Shown: positions 8,598-16,979, counted from the first letter of the stretch. The stretch is DNA of 64,000 nucleotides from Sphingobacteriia bacterium RIFOXYC2_FULL_35_18 (GCA_001829005.1 MIAG01000013.1:64575-128574), one strand, 5' to 3'. Numbers and translations: made by a program. Notes: generated by a model not told the origin, from the letters alone.

Positions 8598-9533
8598 TTA
8601 TAAATAAAATCTAAAAAAAAGCATAGATAAAATTCCGGTAAACATGACTAGTTTAATCCAACTACTTACTGTATGATAGTCGCTTGCACTATTGGCATGA
8701 TACAATTTTTTTAGTATTACCAGCAAGGGTACAATAATCAACAAAACGCAATACAATGCACTATGCCACCATCCAAGCCCTAATACATAAATCTGCAAAA
8801 TAATTAAGGCCGCAACTAACACTACCATCCATACAGCAACAAATACCTTACTTGCTCTAATCCCCCATAGAATAGGCATGGTTCTACAACCGTATTTTTG
8901 ATCCCCTTCAATATCTTCCATGTCTTTTACCACTTCTCTAACAAGAGAAATGATAAATGCAAATGAAGCATACAAAATAGATAAACGGAAAAACCTGATT
9001 TTATCGTGATCTACCAATAAAAGCTCATTAATCAACAAGGGGAATTTTGCAAAAAACAAGATCAGAATAACCCATGCAGTAAGCAGGGAGATGATAATAT
9101 TTCCAATCAATAATTGTTTTTTGAAATTGGTAGAATAAAACCACAATAATAGTATGGCCAATAAATTACCTAATACCAAATGCCAATAAACTTGAATAGG
9201 CAGGGCCAACATGGTAAAGAATAGTCCTGCTAAACTCAAAACCATATGCCAAAAAATAACCCACCTTCTGTTGATAATGGTATTCACCACCATTTTATCT
9301 GGCTTATTAATTTGGTCTATATTCTGGTCAAAATAATCATTAATAATATATCCTGCAGCTGCTATAAACACTGAGGCAAGTAAAATCAATAAAAATTGAA
9401 AATGATTGGATGCATTAAATTCAACAGGATAAACGCGCGCATAAATACACCATTCAAATAAATATTGGGTAATGATGATAAACACCAAATTGGGCCATCT
9501 TACCAAACGAAAAAAAGCAGCGATTAAATTCAA
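8598..9533 (-). CDS. UbiA-family prenyltransferase (GGGP geranylgeranyltransferase-like)
   Basis: Integral membrane prenyltransferase with about eight to nine hydrophobic helices. The first Asp-rich motif is Asn65-Asp66-x2-Asp69-x3-Asp73 in NDYFDQNIDQINKPDK. The second is DMEDIEGDQKYGCRT near residues 204-218. Bacteroidota members of this branch are usually annotated as geranylgeranylglycerol-phosphate geranylgeranyltransferase, by resemblance to archaeal ether-lipid enzymes; the real acceptor is unproven. The start is TTG: reading upstream in frame, a stop (9555-9557) occurs before any ATG or GTG, while the N-terminal RWPNL motif is close to the TTG. It sits between a KdsC-like phosphatase and Maf. 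Confidence 0.85.
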   Translation of the reverse strand: MNLIAAFFRLVRWPNLVFIIITQYLFEWCIYARVYPVEFNASNHFQFLLILLASVFIAAAGYIINDYFDQNIDQINKPDKMVVNTIINRRWVIFWHMVLSLAGLFFTMLALPIQVYWHLVLGNLLAILLLWFYSTNFKKQLLIGNIIISLLTAWVILILFFAKFPLLINELLLVDHDKIRFFRLSILYASFAFIISLVREVVKDMEDIEGDQKYGCRTMPILWGIRASKVFVAVWMVVLVAALIILQIYVLGLGWWHSALYCVLLIIVPLLVILKKLYHANSASDYHTVSSWIKLVMFTGILSMLFFRFYL

Positions 9534-9596
9534 AAGGTTGAATTGAAATGGTATTAAAAATTGACTCCTTTTTCAACAACTACGGCATCATAACTA

Positions 9597-10112
9597 CTAC
9601 TGCGCTCTCACTGTAAAGTCTTCGTTCCAATCACCCCTTAGCTTCATTACTTTTTCAATCACATCTCTTGCACAGCCCATTCCACCTGGTATTGCAGAGA
9701 TATACAGCGCAACTTCCTTTATCTCGGAAACAGCATCAGCAGGGCAAACCGGAAGACCCACCCATTTCATGCATTCCAAATCAGGAATATCATCGCCCAT
9801 AAATAGACAACTATTTTGAGCAGTATTGGTTTCATTCAGAATTGATTTGAGTAACCCCAGCTTATCGGTTACTTGCATATGTACTGCATCTACCCCTAAT
9901 TTATTCAAACGCTCTTTTACTTCAGGTGAATTACCACCAGAAATAACAATAACCTGATACCCTTTTTTAATAGCCAATTGCAATGCATACCCATCTTTAA
10001 TATTCATTCTTCGGGCCATCAAACCATTCGGCATCACTAATAATGTACCGTCGGTTAAAACCCCATCCACGTCAAAAATGAATGTATTGATATTGTTGAA
10101 TTGCTCCAGCAT
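9597..10112 (-). CDS. KdsC-like HAD phosphatase
   Basis: Haloacid-dehalogenase phosphatase resembling 3-deoxy-D-manno-octulosonate 8-phosphate phosphatase of Kdo/LPS synthesis. Motif I is FIFDVDGVLTDG with nucleophile Asp14 and Asp16. VIVISGGNSPEVKERL gives motif II, Lys in the middle gives motif III, and FMGDDIPDLECM gives motif IV. The 171-residue size fits tetrameric C0-type HADs that lack a cap. The ATG two bases after the iscX stop (TAATTATG) is preferred over an in-frame GTG at 10136 that would overlap iscX by 22 bp. The exact sugar phosphate is inferred from the family only. Confidence 0.85.
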   Translation of the reverse strand: MLEQFNNINTFIFDVDGVLTDGTLLVMPNGLMARRMNIKDGYALQLAIKKGYQVIVISGGNSPEVKERLNKLGVDAVHMQVTDKLGLLKSILNETNTAQNSCLFMGDDIPDLECMKWVGLPVCPADAVSEIKEVALYISAIPGGMGCARDVIEKVMKLRGDWNEDFTVRAQ

Positions 10113-10114
10113 AA

Positions 10115-10354
10115 TTATTTTTGGTTGTCTCTCCACTCATATACCCAGGCACTTTGAATCATTTCTAAATGACCTTCTGTGCTCTGTTCTTTGGTACCTT
10201 CAAATCGAGGAATAGCTAAAACCCATTCTAATAAATCGGTAAAACGAATCCGATATATTTTGGCTTCAGTAAAATCATCTCCAAAACGTTCGTATAATTT
10301 CATCGCAATGTCTTCGTGGTCGTTCCAATTAATGGGTGGTTCAAAATGACTCAT
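10115..10354 (-). CDS. iscX: Fe-S cluster assembly protein IscX
   Basis: Small acidic adaptor known in E. coli to bind IscS and influence iron delivery during Fe-S assembly. The 79-residue protein shows the family pattern: W-x-D-x-x-D-I-A at the N-terminus (NWNDHEDIAMKLYERFGDDF), then IRFTDLLEWV, a stretch of acidic residues, and LEMIQSAWVYEW at the end. It lies 28 bp after the ferredoxin gene and 2 bp before the KdsC-like gene, so it is part of the same operon. Pairing with an ISC-type ferredoxin mirrors the fdx-iscX end of the proteobacterial isc operon, although iscS and iscU are not in the window. Confidence 0.88.
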   Translation of the reverse strand: MSHFEPPINWNDHEDIAMKLYERFGDDFTEAKIYRIRFTDLLEWVLAIPRFEGTKEQSTEGHLEMIQSAWVYEWRDNQK

Positions 10355-10382
10355 GGTAGTTCTTTAAAAATTTATCAATTCA

Positions 10383-10718
10383 TTATTCTCCCAAAAACTG
10401 GGTTTGATCTGGCAAAGTAATACTAACTTCTCCAGAACCTGCTTGTAACACACACTGACAGCCCAATCTAGAGTTGATTCTAGGATTTACTGCTCTATCA
10501 ATGAAATCTTCTTCCCTATCGCTTAGTTCTTCTAAATGCGCTGCGCCACTATTCACATATAAATGGCAAGTACTGCATGCACAAACAGCTCCACAATTAT
10601 GGTGCAATTCAATCCCGTTGTCTAAACAAACTTCTAATAAGCTTTGATCGGGTGCAATATTGGTCAAGACAATGTTTTCTAGTCCTTTCTGTTCAAAATC
10701 AATTTTAATCGTATACAT
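10383..10718 (-). CDS. fdx: 2Fe-2S ferredoxin, ISC/adrenodoxin type
   Basis: Electron carrier of the adrenodoxin-like class, which in other bacteria supplies electrons for Fe-S cluster assembly. Cluster ligands are Cys42, Cys48, Cys51 and Cys87, with the spacing C-x5-C-x2-C-x35-C. Two extra cysteines (Cys46 and Cys89) flank them. The acidic LEELSDREEDFIDRA segment is typical. Length is 111 residues. The ATG at 10716-10718 (MYTIKIDF) is preferred over a GTG two codons upstream. It heads a five-gene leftward operon (fdx, iscX, kdsC-like, ubiA-like, maf) and has a TACTTTTG promoter element 17 bp upstream. Confidence 0.9.
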   Translation of the reverse strand: MYTIKIDFEQKGLENIVLTNIAPDQSLLEVCLDNGIELHHNCGAVCACSTCHLYVNSGAAHLEELSDREEDFIDRAVNPRINSRLGCQCVLQAGSGEVSITLPDQTQFLGE

Positions 10719-10735
10719 AATCACTGTTTGGGTGG

Positions 10736-10743
10736 CAAAAGTA
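10736..10743 (-). promoter_or_regulatory. Putative -7 promoter element of the fdx-iscX operon
   Basis: On the minus strand TACTTTTG matches TAnnTTTG and ends 17 nt before the ferredoxin ATG. It is the only consensus element in the 93-bp divergent gap pointing left. No clear -33 TTTG is present. Confidence 0.5.
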
Positions 10744-10799
10744 TTTTAAAACTTGTATTAACCGATTTATTACTAAAAAGTTTAGAGATTTTATTTAAA

Positions 10800-10807
10800 T
10801 ACCTTTG
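10800..10807 (+). promoter_or_regulatory. -7 promoter element directly before the hydrolase ATG
   Basis: TACCTTTG matches the Bacteroidota -7 consensus TAnnTTTG. Only four bases (CAAT) separate it from the ATG at 10812. With the usual start of transcription 5-9 bases downstream, the mRNA would have no 5' leader. Confidence 0.5.
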
Positions 10808-10811
10808 CAAT

Positions 10812-11696
10812 ATGAAGATGAAATTGAGTCAGCGGCTCATGCTGAAATACTACAAAGCAAAAATTAGAACCATCGGAATGGTTTCTGCGGAAAAAGCAGC
10901 TGCCGAGGCTTTCGACTTGTTCAGTACCCCTTTTAAATCGAAGAAAAACCCTAAAATACCCCCTATTTTTCATCAATCATTGCCTGCTTCAGTAGAAGTA
11001 AGGGGAATTACCGTTAGAGGATTTCATTGGAAGTCTGAGTTGGCACAAGCCAGAAAAGTCTTGATTGTACATGGATTCAGCAGCTATTCTTACAAATTTG
11101 AGCAATACATCGTATCCTTAAAAAAAGAAGGTTTTGAAGTATTGGCCTTCGATGCCCCTGGCCATGGCATCAGTGATGGCAAAAGAATTAATGCACTTAT
11201 ATATAGAGACACCATTTTAGCCATTGAAGCCCAATTTGGACCATTGTATGGTATTATAGCCCACTCAATGGGTGGCTTGGCTGCATCTTTAGCCATGGAA
11301 TCAATGAGCAATACTAAAGAAAGAAAATTGGTACTAATTGCCCCTGCAACTGAAACGAAAAGGGCCATTGAAAATCTATTCACACAAATTCCTGTTAAAC
11401 CTGCTGTTAAGCAAGCTTTTGACCAATATGTAACTGCTTTGGCAGGTAAGCCCATCAGTTATTTTTCTGTAGCAAGGGTAGTCAGAACCTTGGATGCAAG
11501 GGTTTTATGGATTCACGATGAAACAGATGCCATCTGTACTTTTGAAGACGTAGCACCCCTATTATCAGAAACCATTCCCTCTACAGAATTCTTTATTACC
11601 AAGGGTTTAGGCCATAATCAAGTGTATAAAGAAGCCAGCACCAGAGACCGAATTCTACACTTTATTCAATCCCCTTCAGAGGGAGATTTTTTGTGA
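10812..11696 (+). CDS. Alpha/beta hydrolase
   Basis: Cytoplasmic serine hydrolase of unknown substrate. VLIVHGFSSYSYKFEQY gives the oxyanion HG motif, and FDAPGHGISDG follows. The nucleophile elbow AHSMGG places Ser152. Asp239 in WIHDETDAICTFED and His268 in GLGHNQVY complete the triad. The pattern resembles monoacylglycerol lipase or serine aminopeptidase S33-type hydrolases. Length is 294 residues from the ATG at 10812. An in-frame TTG at 10728 would add 28 non-family residues and start upstream of the promoter element, so it is rejected. It is divergent from the ferredoxin operon and upstream of topA. Confidence 0.85.
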   Translation: MKMKLSQRLMLKYYKAKIRTIGMVSAEKAAAEAFDLFSTPFKSKKNPKIPPIFHQSLPASVEVRGITVRGFHWKSELAQARKVLIVHGFSSYSYKFEQYIVSLKKEGFEVLAFDAPGHGISDGKRINALIYRDTILAIEAQFGPLYGIIAHSMGGLAASLAMESMSNTKERKLVLIAPATETKRAIENLFTQIPVKPAVKQAFDQYVTALAGKPISYFSVARVVRTLDARVLWIHDETDAICTFEDVAPLLSETIPSTEFFITKGLGHNQVYKEASTRDRILHFIQSPSEGDFL

Positions 11697-11771
11697 TTTA
11701 ACGGTTTACCCTAATATTGCAATGCATTTGATCTTAATAATTGAAGTAAAACCGTAGACCGGATTTCGTAC

Positions 11772-14384
11772 ATGGCTAAAAATTTATTGATCGTTGAGTC
11801 GCCCGCAAAAGCAAAAACCATTGAAAAAATTCTAGGTAAGGATTTTGATGTGAGAAGCTGTTATGGTCATATTAGAGACCTTGAAAAGGACGATATGGGC
11901 ATAGATGTAAACAATCACTATCTACCTAGGTACAAAGTACCCGACGACAAGGAAAGAGTTGTTAAGGAATTGAAGCAAATGGCCAAAAAAGCAGACGAAG
12001 TATGGCTTGCATCGGATGAGGACCGTGAAGGAGAAAGCATTAGTTGGCATTTAGCAGAAGTATTGGGCTTAGATCCCAAAGTAACCAAGCGAATCGTTTT
12101 CCATGAAATTACTGCTCCAGCCATTAAAAAAGCGGTAGACAACCCCAGGCTCATCAATATGAACTTGGTAAATGCCCAGCAAGCAAGAAGGGTTTTAGAT
12201 CGTTTGGTAGGATTTGAGCTGAGCCCCGTTTTATGGCGTAAGATTGGCATGCAAAGAAGCTTGAGTGCGGGAAGGGTTCAAAGCGTTGCAGTTAGATTAA
12301 TTGTAGAAAGAGAGCGCGAAATCAATCAATTTATTACAGAGAGTTCTTATAAAATTGAAGCCATTTTTAGTGCAACAGATATCAATGGCAAACCTGTTCA
12401 ATTTAAAGCGGAAGGACCTGGAAGATTACATACAACGGAAGAAGCGGAAGCATTTCTTGAAACTTGTAAAAACGCAGGATATACCGTAAAAGATATACAA
12501 GTAAAACCAGCTAAAAGAACGCCTGCAGCCCCTTTCACCACTTCTACCCTACAACAAGAAGCATCTCGTAAAATGGGATACAGCGTAAGCAAAACCATGT
12601 TGATTGCACAGAAGTTGTATGAAAGTGGTAAGATCACTTATATGCGTACCGATAGTATTGCTTTAAGTGAAACAGCATTAGCAGATATCAGTAAAGAAAT
12701 TAATCATAGCTACGGTGCTAAATATCACCAACCACGCAAATTCAAAAACAAAAATGAAAATGCGCAAGAAGCACACGAAGCCATCCGACCTACTTATATG
12801 AGTAACCATACAGTAGAAGACGATGAATGTAAGCGATTGTACGAGCTTATTTGGAAAAGAACCATCGCTTCTCAAATGAGTGATGCAGCATTTGAAAAAA
12901 CTACTGCTAAAATTGAAATAAGTACCAATAAAGAATTGCTCACTGCTAGTGGTGAAGTGATGCAGTTCGACGGGTTTTTAAAAGTGTACATGGAGGGCAA
13001 AGACGAAGAAGATGAAGAAAGCACCGAAGGCATGCTCCCCCCCATTAAAGTTAACGAGCAATTGAATTTTGTATACATGAATGCCAGTGAAAAATTCACT
13101 AAGCCAGCAGCCAGGTATACAGAAGCTTCTTTGGTAAAAAAATTGGAAGAGCTAGGCATAGGACGTCCGTCTACCTATGCACCTACTATTTCAACCATTA
13201 TGAAACGCAACTATGTAGAAAAGCGTGATAAAGAAGGAATAAAAAGGGCAGCAGCCATTTTAAAGCTTACACCCGATAATCAAATTGAAAAAGAAATTAT
13301 TCAAGAAAATACAGGAGCCGAAAAAAGTAAGTTATTCCCTACCGATTTAGGAATGGTGGTAACAGACTTTTTAAAGCAACACTTTAATAAAGTAATGGAC
13401 TTTGGTTTCACGGCTAAAATTGAAGCAGAGTTTGATGAAATTGCCGGTGGCAATTTAAAATGGAGCAATATGATTGATGGTTTCTATAAACCCTTTCATG
13501 AAACCATTGAACATACCCTAGAAAATGCGGAACGTGCTAAAGGAGAAAGAGAATTGGGCATTGATTCTGTTTCTGGAAAAAGAGTCATCGCTAGAATGGG
13601 GCGTTATGGACCAATGGTTCAAATTGGCGATACCAGTGATGAAAACGACAAAGCTCGTTTTGCAAAACTAAAACAATCTCAAAGCATTGAAACCATTACT
13701 ATGGAAGAAGCAATGGAACTCTTTTCATTGCCTAAAACATTGGGAGAATACGAAGGCGCTGAACTTTCTGTGAATATTGGAAGATTTGGTCCTTATATTA
13801 AATTAGGAGAACAATTCATTTCCATTCCTAAGGGAGAAGATTTACACGAAATGGACTTGAATCGCGCTATTGAATTATTGAAAGAGAAACAAGCAGCTGA
13901 TGCTCCAGTTGCCTACTACAATGAACTCCCTGTAACAAAAGGAAAAGGGCGATTTGGACCTTTCATTAAATGGAACGATTTATTCATCAATATTCCAAGG
14001 GCTTACAATTTTGATTCTTTAAGTCAACAAGACATTAATGAATTGATTGAAAAGAAAATGGAAAAAGAAGCCAATCGTTTTATTAAACAATGGCCATCAG
14101 AAAAAATAGCCATAGAAAATGGCAGATGGGGCCCGTTCATTCGTTTTCAGAAGAAGATGTTGAAGTTAGGAAAGCAGGCCGACGGAAATAAATACACCCC
14201 TGAAACCATTGCCAATATTGAGTTAGAAGAAGTTAAACGCTTAATAGAAGAACAGGTTCCAGGAGCATTTACCAAAAAAGTTTCAGCTAAAAAAGCGGCT
14301 ACTAAGAAAGCCCCAGCCAAAAAAGCAGCCACTAAAAAAGCAGCTCCAAAGAAAGCAGCGCCCAAAAAAGCGGCAAAAAAATAA
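11772..14384 (+). CDS. topA: DNA topoisomerase I with Lys/Ala-rich C-terminal tail
   Basis: Type IA topoisomerase that relaxes negative supercoils. The TOPRIM domain starts at residue 1 (NLLIVESPAKAKTIEKIL) with the metal motif DEDREGESISWHL. The nucleophile is Tyr290 in ITYMRTDS. GRPSTYAPTI lies near residue 470. Instead of zinc fingers, the C-terminus has four repeats of the type GR-[YFW]-GP (GRYGPMVQIG, GRFGPYIKLG, GRFGPFIKWN, GRWGPFIRFQ). The last 37 or so residues are a histone-H1-like run of AKKA/TKKA/PKKA units. Length is 870. An imperfect inverted repeat (ACGGTTTAC at 11701-11709 and GTAAAACCGT at 11748-11757) lies in the upstream gap and may fold in the leader. Confidence 0.97.
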   Translation: MAKNLLIVESPAKAKTIEKILGKDFDVRSCYGHIRDLEKDDMGIDVNNHYLPRYKVPDDKERVVKELKQMAKKADEVWLASDEDREGESISWHLAEVLGLDPKVTKRIVFHEITAPAIKKAVDNPRLINMNLVNAQQARRVLDRLVGFELSPVLWRKIGMQRSLSAGRVQSVAVRLIVEREREINQFITESSYKIEAIFSATDINGKPVQFKAEGPGRLHTTEEAEAFLETCKNAGYTVKDIQVKPAKRTPAAPFTTSTLQQEASRKMGYSVSKTMLIAQKLYESGKITYMRTDSIALSETALADISKEINHSYGAKYHQPRKFKNKNENAQEAHEAIRPTYMSNHTVEDDECKRLYELIWKRTIASQMSDAAFEKTTAKIEISTNKELLTASGEVMQFDGFLKVYMEGKDEEDEESTEGMLPPIKVNEQLNFVYMNASEKFTKPAARYTEASLVKKLEELGIGRPSTYAPTISTIMKRNYVEKRDKEGIKRAAAILKLTPDNQIEKEIIQENTGAEKSKLFPTDLGMVVTDFLKQHFNKVMDFGFTAKIEAEFDEIAGGNLKWSNMIDGFYKPFHETIEHTLENAERAKGERELGIDSVSGKRVIARMGRYGPMVQIGDTSDENDKARFAKLKQSQSIETITMEEAMELFSLPKTLGEYEGAELSVNIGRFGPYIKLGEQFISIPKGEDLHEMDLNRAIELLKEKQAADAPVAYYNELPVTKGKGRFGPFIKWNDLFINIPRAYNFDSLSQQDINELIEKKMEKEANRFIKQWPSEKIAIENGRWGPFIRFQKKMLKLGKQADGNKYTPETIANIELEEVKRLIEEQVPGAFTKKVSAKKAATKKAPAKKAATKKAAPKKAAPKKAAKK

Positions 14385-14410
14385 TCCTAACTTTCTCCGA
14401 AATTGCATAA

Positions 14411-14444
14411 AAAAACTCCGACCAAATGATCGGAGTTTTTTTTT
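14411..14444. terminator. Bidirectional terminator between topA and the desaturase
   Basis: ACTCCGA (14415-14421), an 8-base loop, and TCGGAGT (14430-14436) form a 7-bp hairpin flanked by an A-run on the left and a nine-T run on the right. It therefore serves both the rightward topA and the leftward desaturase, which stops at 14443. Confidence 0.85.
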
Positions 14445-15519
14445 AAGCTCGTCCCATTTCTCTCAAGAAACGAACGTGAGCTACAACTGCTCTACGCATA
14501 GTTGGATACTCAATATATTGTAACTGGTATTCCTTACACACAGACTTCACGATCTCACTAATTGCAGGATAATGAACGTGTGAAATTTTAGGGAATAAGT
14601 GGTGCTCAATTTGAAAGTTCAATCCGCCTACTAACCAACTAATCAATTTGTTTTTAGTTGCAAAATTTGCTGTGGTTTTAATTTGGTGAGCAGCAAATTC
14701 ATCCGGCAATTTATGGGTTTCAATGTCTGCAACCGGGAACTCAGTATGCTCCACAGTATGTGCCAATTGAAATACAATACTTAACACAAATCCGGCAAAA
14801 AAAGTCATGATAACAAAACCGATTACCCAATTTACCCAACCAACAATGGCAACTGGTATTACTATAAATACTGCGGCATGGTATACTTTAACCGCCCAGA
14901 ATTCAATATGATCAGAAAGGCTCATTTTTTTCAAAGGAACATTTCCAATTTTTTGCGTAAAATATTTTTTGTAGTCGGTAAAGAAAATCCAAAATACATA
15001 CAACAACATATACAGTACCCAGAAATACAAATGTTGGAATTTATGCGCACCAATTCTTTTTTGAGTAGGCGCCATGCGCATTAAAATACCCACTTCAATA
15101 TCATCGTCTACACCGTCTATATTGGTAAAACTGTGGTGAATCATATTGTGTTTCATATTCCACATAAAATGATTCGCTCCAAGTAAACTAATAGATGATG
15201 CAGCAATTTTATTTACCCAACGATTGGTGCTAAAACTTCCATGACTACCATCGTGCATAACATTAAAACCGATTCCGGCAACCAATCCTCCTAATAAGAT
15301 ACATTCAGCAACAGCAAAATACCAAGCTGGTGTAAAAAATACTAAGTGGGTGTAAACAATCACAAAAGCAATAACCATAATGATTGCCTTTGTAAATAAT
15401 TTAGGGGTTCCAGTTGCATCAATGCCTCTTTCATCAAAATAGGCTTGTACTCTTTTTTTCAACTCTAAGTGAAGGGATTGCTTTACAGCAGGAAATTTGG
15501 GGATAGTAAATGTACTCAT
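14443..15519 (-). CDS. Fatty acid desaturase (acyl-lipid/linoleoyl-CoA type)
   Basis: Integral-membrane di-iron desaturase predicted to introduce a double bond in acyl chains. The three histidine boxes are HDGSH (His89 and His93), HNMIHH (His124, His128, His129) and QIEHH near residue 306. The QxxHH form of the third box and the preceding LVGGLNFQ are typical of front-end or linoleoyl-CoA desaturase-like members, but no N-terminal cytochrome b5 domain is present. Four to five membrane helices are visible around residues 45-85 and 195-245. Length is 358. It is monocistronic, with a TACCTTTG promoter element 19 bp upstream. Confidence 0.92.
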   Translation of the reverse strand: MSTFTIPKFPAVKQSLHLELKKRVQAYFDERGIDATGTPKLFTKAIIMVIAFVIVYTHLVFFTPAWYFAVAECILLGGLVAGIGFNVMHDGSHGSFSTNRWVNKIAASSISLLGANHFMWNMKHNMIHHSFTNIDGVDDDIEVGILMRMAPTQKRIGAHKFQHLYFWVLYMLLYVFWIFFTDYKKYFTQKIGNVPLKKMSLSDHIEFWAVKVYHAAVFIVIPVAIVGWVNWVIGFVIMTFFAGFVLSIVFQLAHTVEHTEFPVADIETHKLPDEFAAHQIKTTANFATKNKLISWLVGGLNFQIEHHLFPKISHVHYPAISEIVKSVCKEYQLQYIEYPTMRRAVVAHVRFLREMGRA

Positions 15520-15538
15520 TCAAAAAAATTAATAGTGG

Positions 15539-15546
15539 CAAAGGTA
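15539..15546 (-). promoter_or_regulatory. Putative -7 promoter element of the desaturase gene
   Basis: TACCTTTG on the minus strand matches TAnnTTTG and ends 19 nt before the desaturase ATG. No -33 partner was identified. The rest of the 204-bp gap up to 15723 holds only the dyad at 15602-15621. Confidence 0.5.
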
Positions 15547-15601
15547 AACCTTAACAATCAGTTATGGTGTTAATATTACTAATTTAAGGCAGAAATGACA
15601 A

Positions 15602-15621
15602 TTGAACGACTAACTGTTCAA
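15602..15621. promoter_or_regulatory. Inverted repeat TTGAAC-N8-GTTCAA, possible operator
   Basis: Two perfect 6-bp arms, TTGAAC at 15602-15607 and GTTCAA at 15616-15621, are separated by 8 bases, a spacing that puts the arms on about the same DNA face. It lies in the divergent gap between the desaturase and the 15724 gene, 82 bp from the desaturase ATG. No regulator gene is adjacent. It may be chance. Confidence 0.3.
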
Positions 15622-15723
15622 ATTATTATGCATAAAATGAAACATATATCCACAAGAGGGGAATAACTTATGCTTGATTATTCAGCAAAAATTAATTTAG
15701 TTTGATGAGAATTTAAGTTCAAT

Positions 15724-16605
15724 ATGCAGGAGACCAAAGAATTAAATGCCCTGTTCACGCTCATAGACGATCCAGATGAAGTTGTTTATACAACTGTTAC
15801 AGAAAAACTGGTTGGCTATGGAAAACCAGTTATCCCGAACCTGGAACATTTATGGGAAACAACCCCCAATGAAGAAATTCAGGAAAGAATTGAGATGATT
15901 ATTCATCGACTACATTTTACCGATTTACAAAACGATTTTACCGAATGGGTGAATAGCCCATGCCCCGATTTATTATTTGGTGCTTTATTGGTAGCAAAAT
16001 TTCAATATCCCGATTTACAAACTACTCCTGTTTTACAAGACATCGAAAAAATTAGAAGAAATGTGTGGTTAGAATTGAATAGTTTTCTTACCCCATTAGA
16101 GCAGGCCAATGTATTAAGTAGCATCATTTATAATTATTACCATTTAAAGGGTATTGAACTTAAATATGAAAACCCCGACGACTTTTTTTTGCATAAAGTA
16201 TTAGAAGCAAAAAAAGGAAATGCTATTGCCAATAGCATTATCTATCAAATCATTTGTGAAAAATTAGAAGTTAACGCGAGGGTCATTAATATACCCAAAC
16301 AATCAATCATTGCTTTCTTTAATTCAGAATTTGAATTGGCTGGACCCGATGCCCAGTATAGAGAACAAATCCACTTTTTTGTTGATGCAACCAACGGCCA
16401 AGCATACTCGCATACTGATATTGAAACCTATCTAAAAAGAATTGGAGCATCCTTAGAACCAGCTTATTTTAGACCTAAAACGCATCCACAAATTATTAAG
16501 CATTTAGTTGGAGAAGTAGCTAAATGTTTTTGTAAAGAAGATCAAGAATATAAACAGCAAGAGTTGATGCAACTAGTTGCGCTTATTGATGAATTCATAG
16601 TATGA
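15724..16605 (+). CDS. SirB1/transglutaminase-like protein
   Basis: Resembles the Transglut_core2 (SirB1) family, proteins of uncertain role. The N-terminal 70 residues look like a HEAT-type helical segment (DDPDEVVYTTVTEKLVGYG, then a second helix pair). The fold core shows LEAKKGNAIANSIIYQIICE near residues 157-176 and HFFVDATNGQAYSHTDIETY near 218-237. At the position where active relatives have a Pro-Gly-His step, this protein reads IPKQSI, so a catalytic role is doubtful. Its stop overlaps the csaA start (ATGA), so the two are translationally coupled. Length is 293. Confidence 0.7.
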   Translation: MQETKELNALFTLIDDPDEVVYTTVTEKLVGYGKPVIPNLEHLWETTPNEEIQERIEMIIHRLHFTDLQNDFTEWVNSPCPDLLFGALLVAKFQYPDLQTTPVLQDIEKIRRNVWLELNSFLTPLEQANVLSSIIYNYYHLKGIELKYENPDDFFLHKVLEAKKGNAIANSIIYQIICEKLEVNARVINIPKQSIIAFFNSEFELAGPDAQYREQIHFFVDATNGQAYSHTDIETYLKRIGASLEPAYFRPKTHPQIIKHLVGEVAKCFCKEDQEYKQQELMQLVALIDEFIV

Positions 16606-16931
16606 TCAGCTGGCGAGATTTTGAAAAAATAGATATTAGAACGGGTACCATCCTTGAAGCCAAGCCATTTCCTGAAGCTATTAAACCTGCTTATCAACTC
16701 ATCATTGATTTTGGGGAATTAGGCATTAAACAATCATCTGCACAAATCACTTTTCATTATACTACTGAAGAATTAATTGGCAAACAAATTATAGCAGTAG
16801 TCAATTTTCCTCCTAAAAAAATTGCCCATTTTTTTAGTGAATGCTTGGTCTTAGGAGTATATGATGAAAATAATCAAGTAATCTTATTACAACCAGATAA
16901 GGCTACGAGTAATGGATTTAAAATTGGATAA
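16602..16931 (+). CDS. csaA: CsaA-like tRNA-binding domain protein
   Basis: Small OB-fold protein of the EMAP/Trbp111 family. B. subtilis CsaA is described as an export-related chaperone, and the fold binds tRNA. Family blocks are FEKIDIRTGTILEAKPFPEA at the N-terminus, FGELGIKQSSAQIT in the middle, and VVNFPPKKIAHFFSECLVLG towards the end, all in the expected order. The 109-residue length matches. The ATG overlaps the upstream stop codon by four bases. The alkyltransferase gene follows after 48 bp. Confidence 0.92.
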   Translation: MISWRDFEKIDIRTGTILEAKPFPEAIKPAYQLIIDFGELGIKQSSAQITFHYTTEELIGKQIIAVVNFPPKKIAHFFSECLVLGVYDENNQVILLQPDKATSNGFKIG

Positions 16932-16979
16932 TAAACCATTTAGTTCTGTATATTTATTCACGATATAAGGAACGGTTAA

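Noticed and set aside
14147..14365. Ala/Phe-rich minus-strand frame opposite the topA tail
   Set aside because: It is the antisense translation of the Lys/Ala repeat, and the repeat explains it fully.
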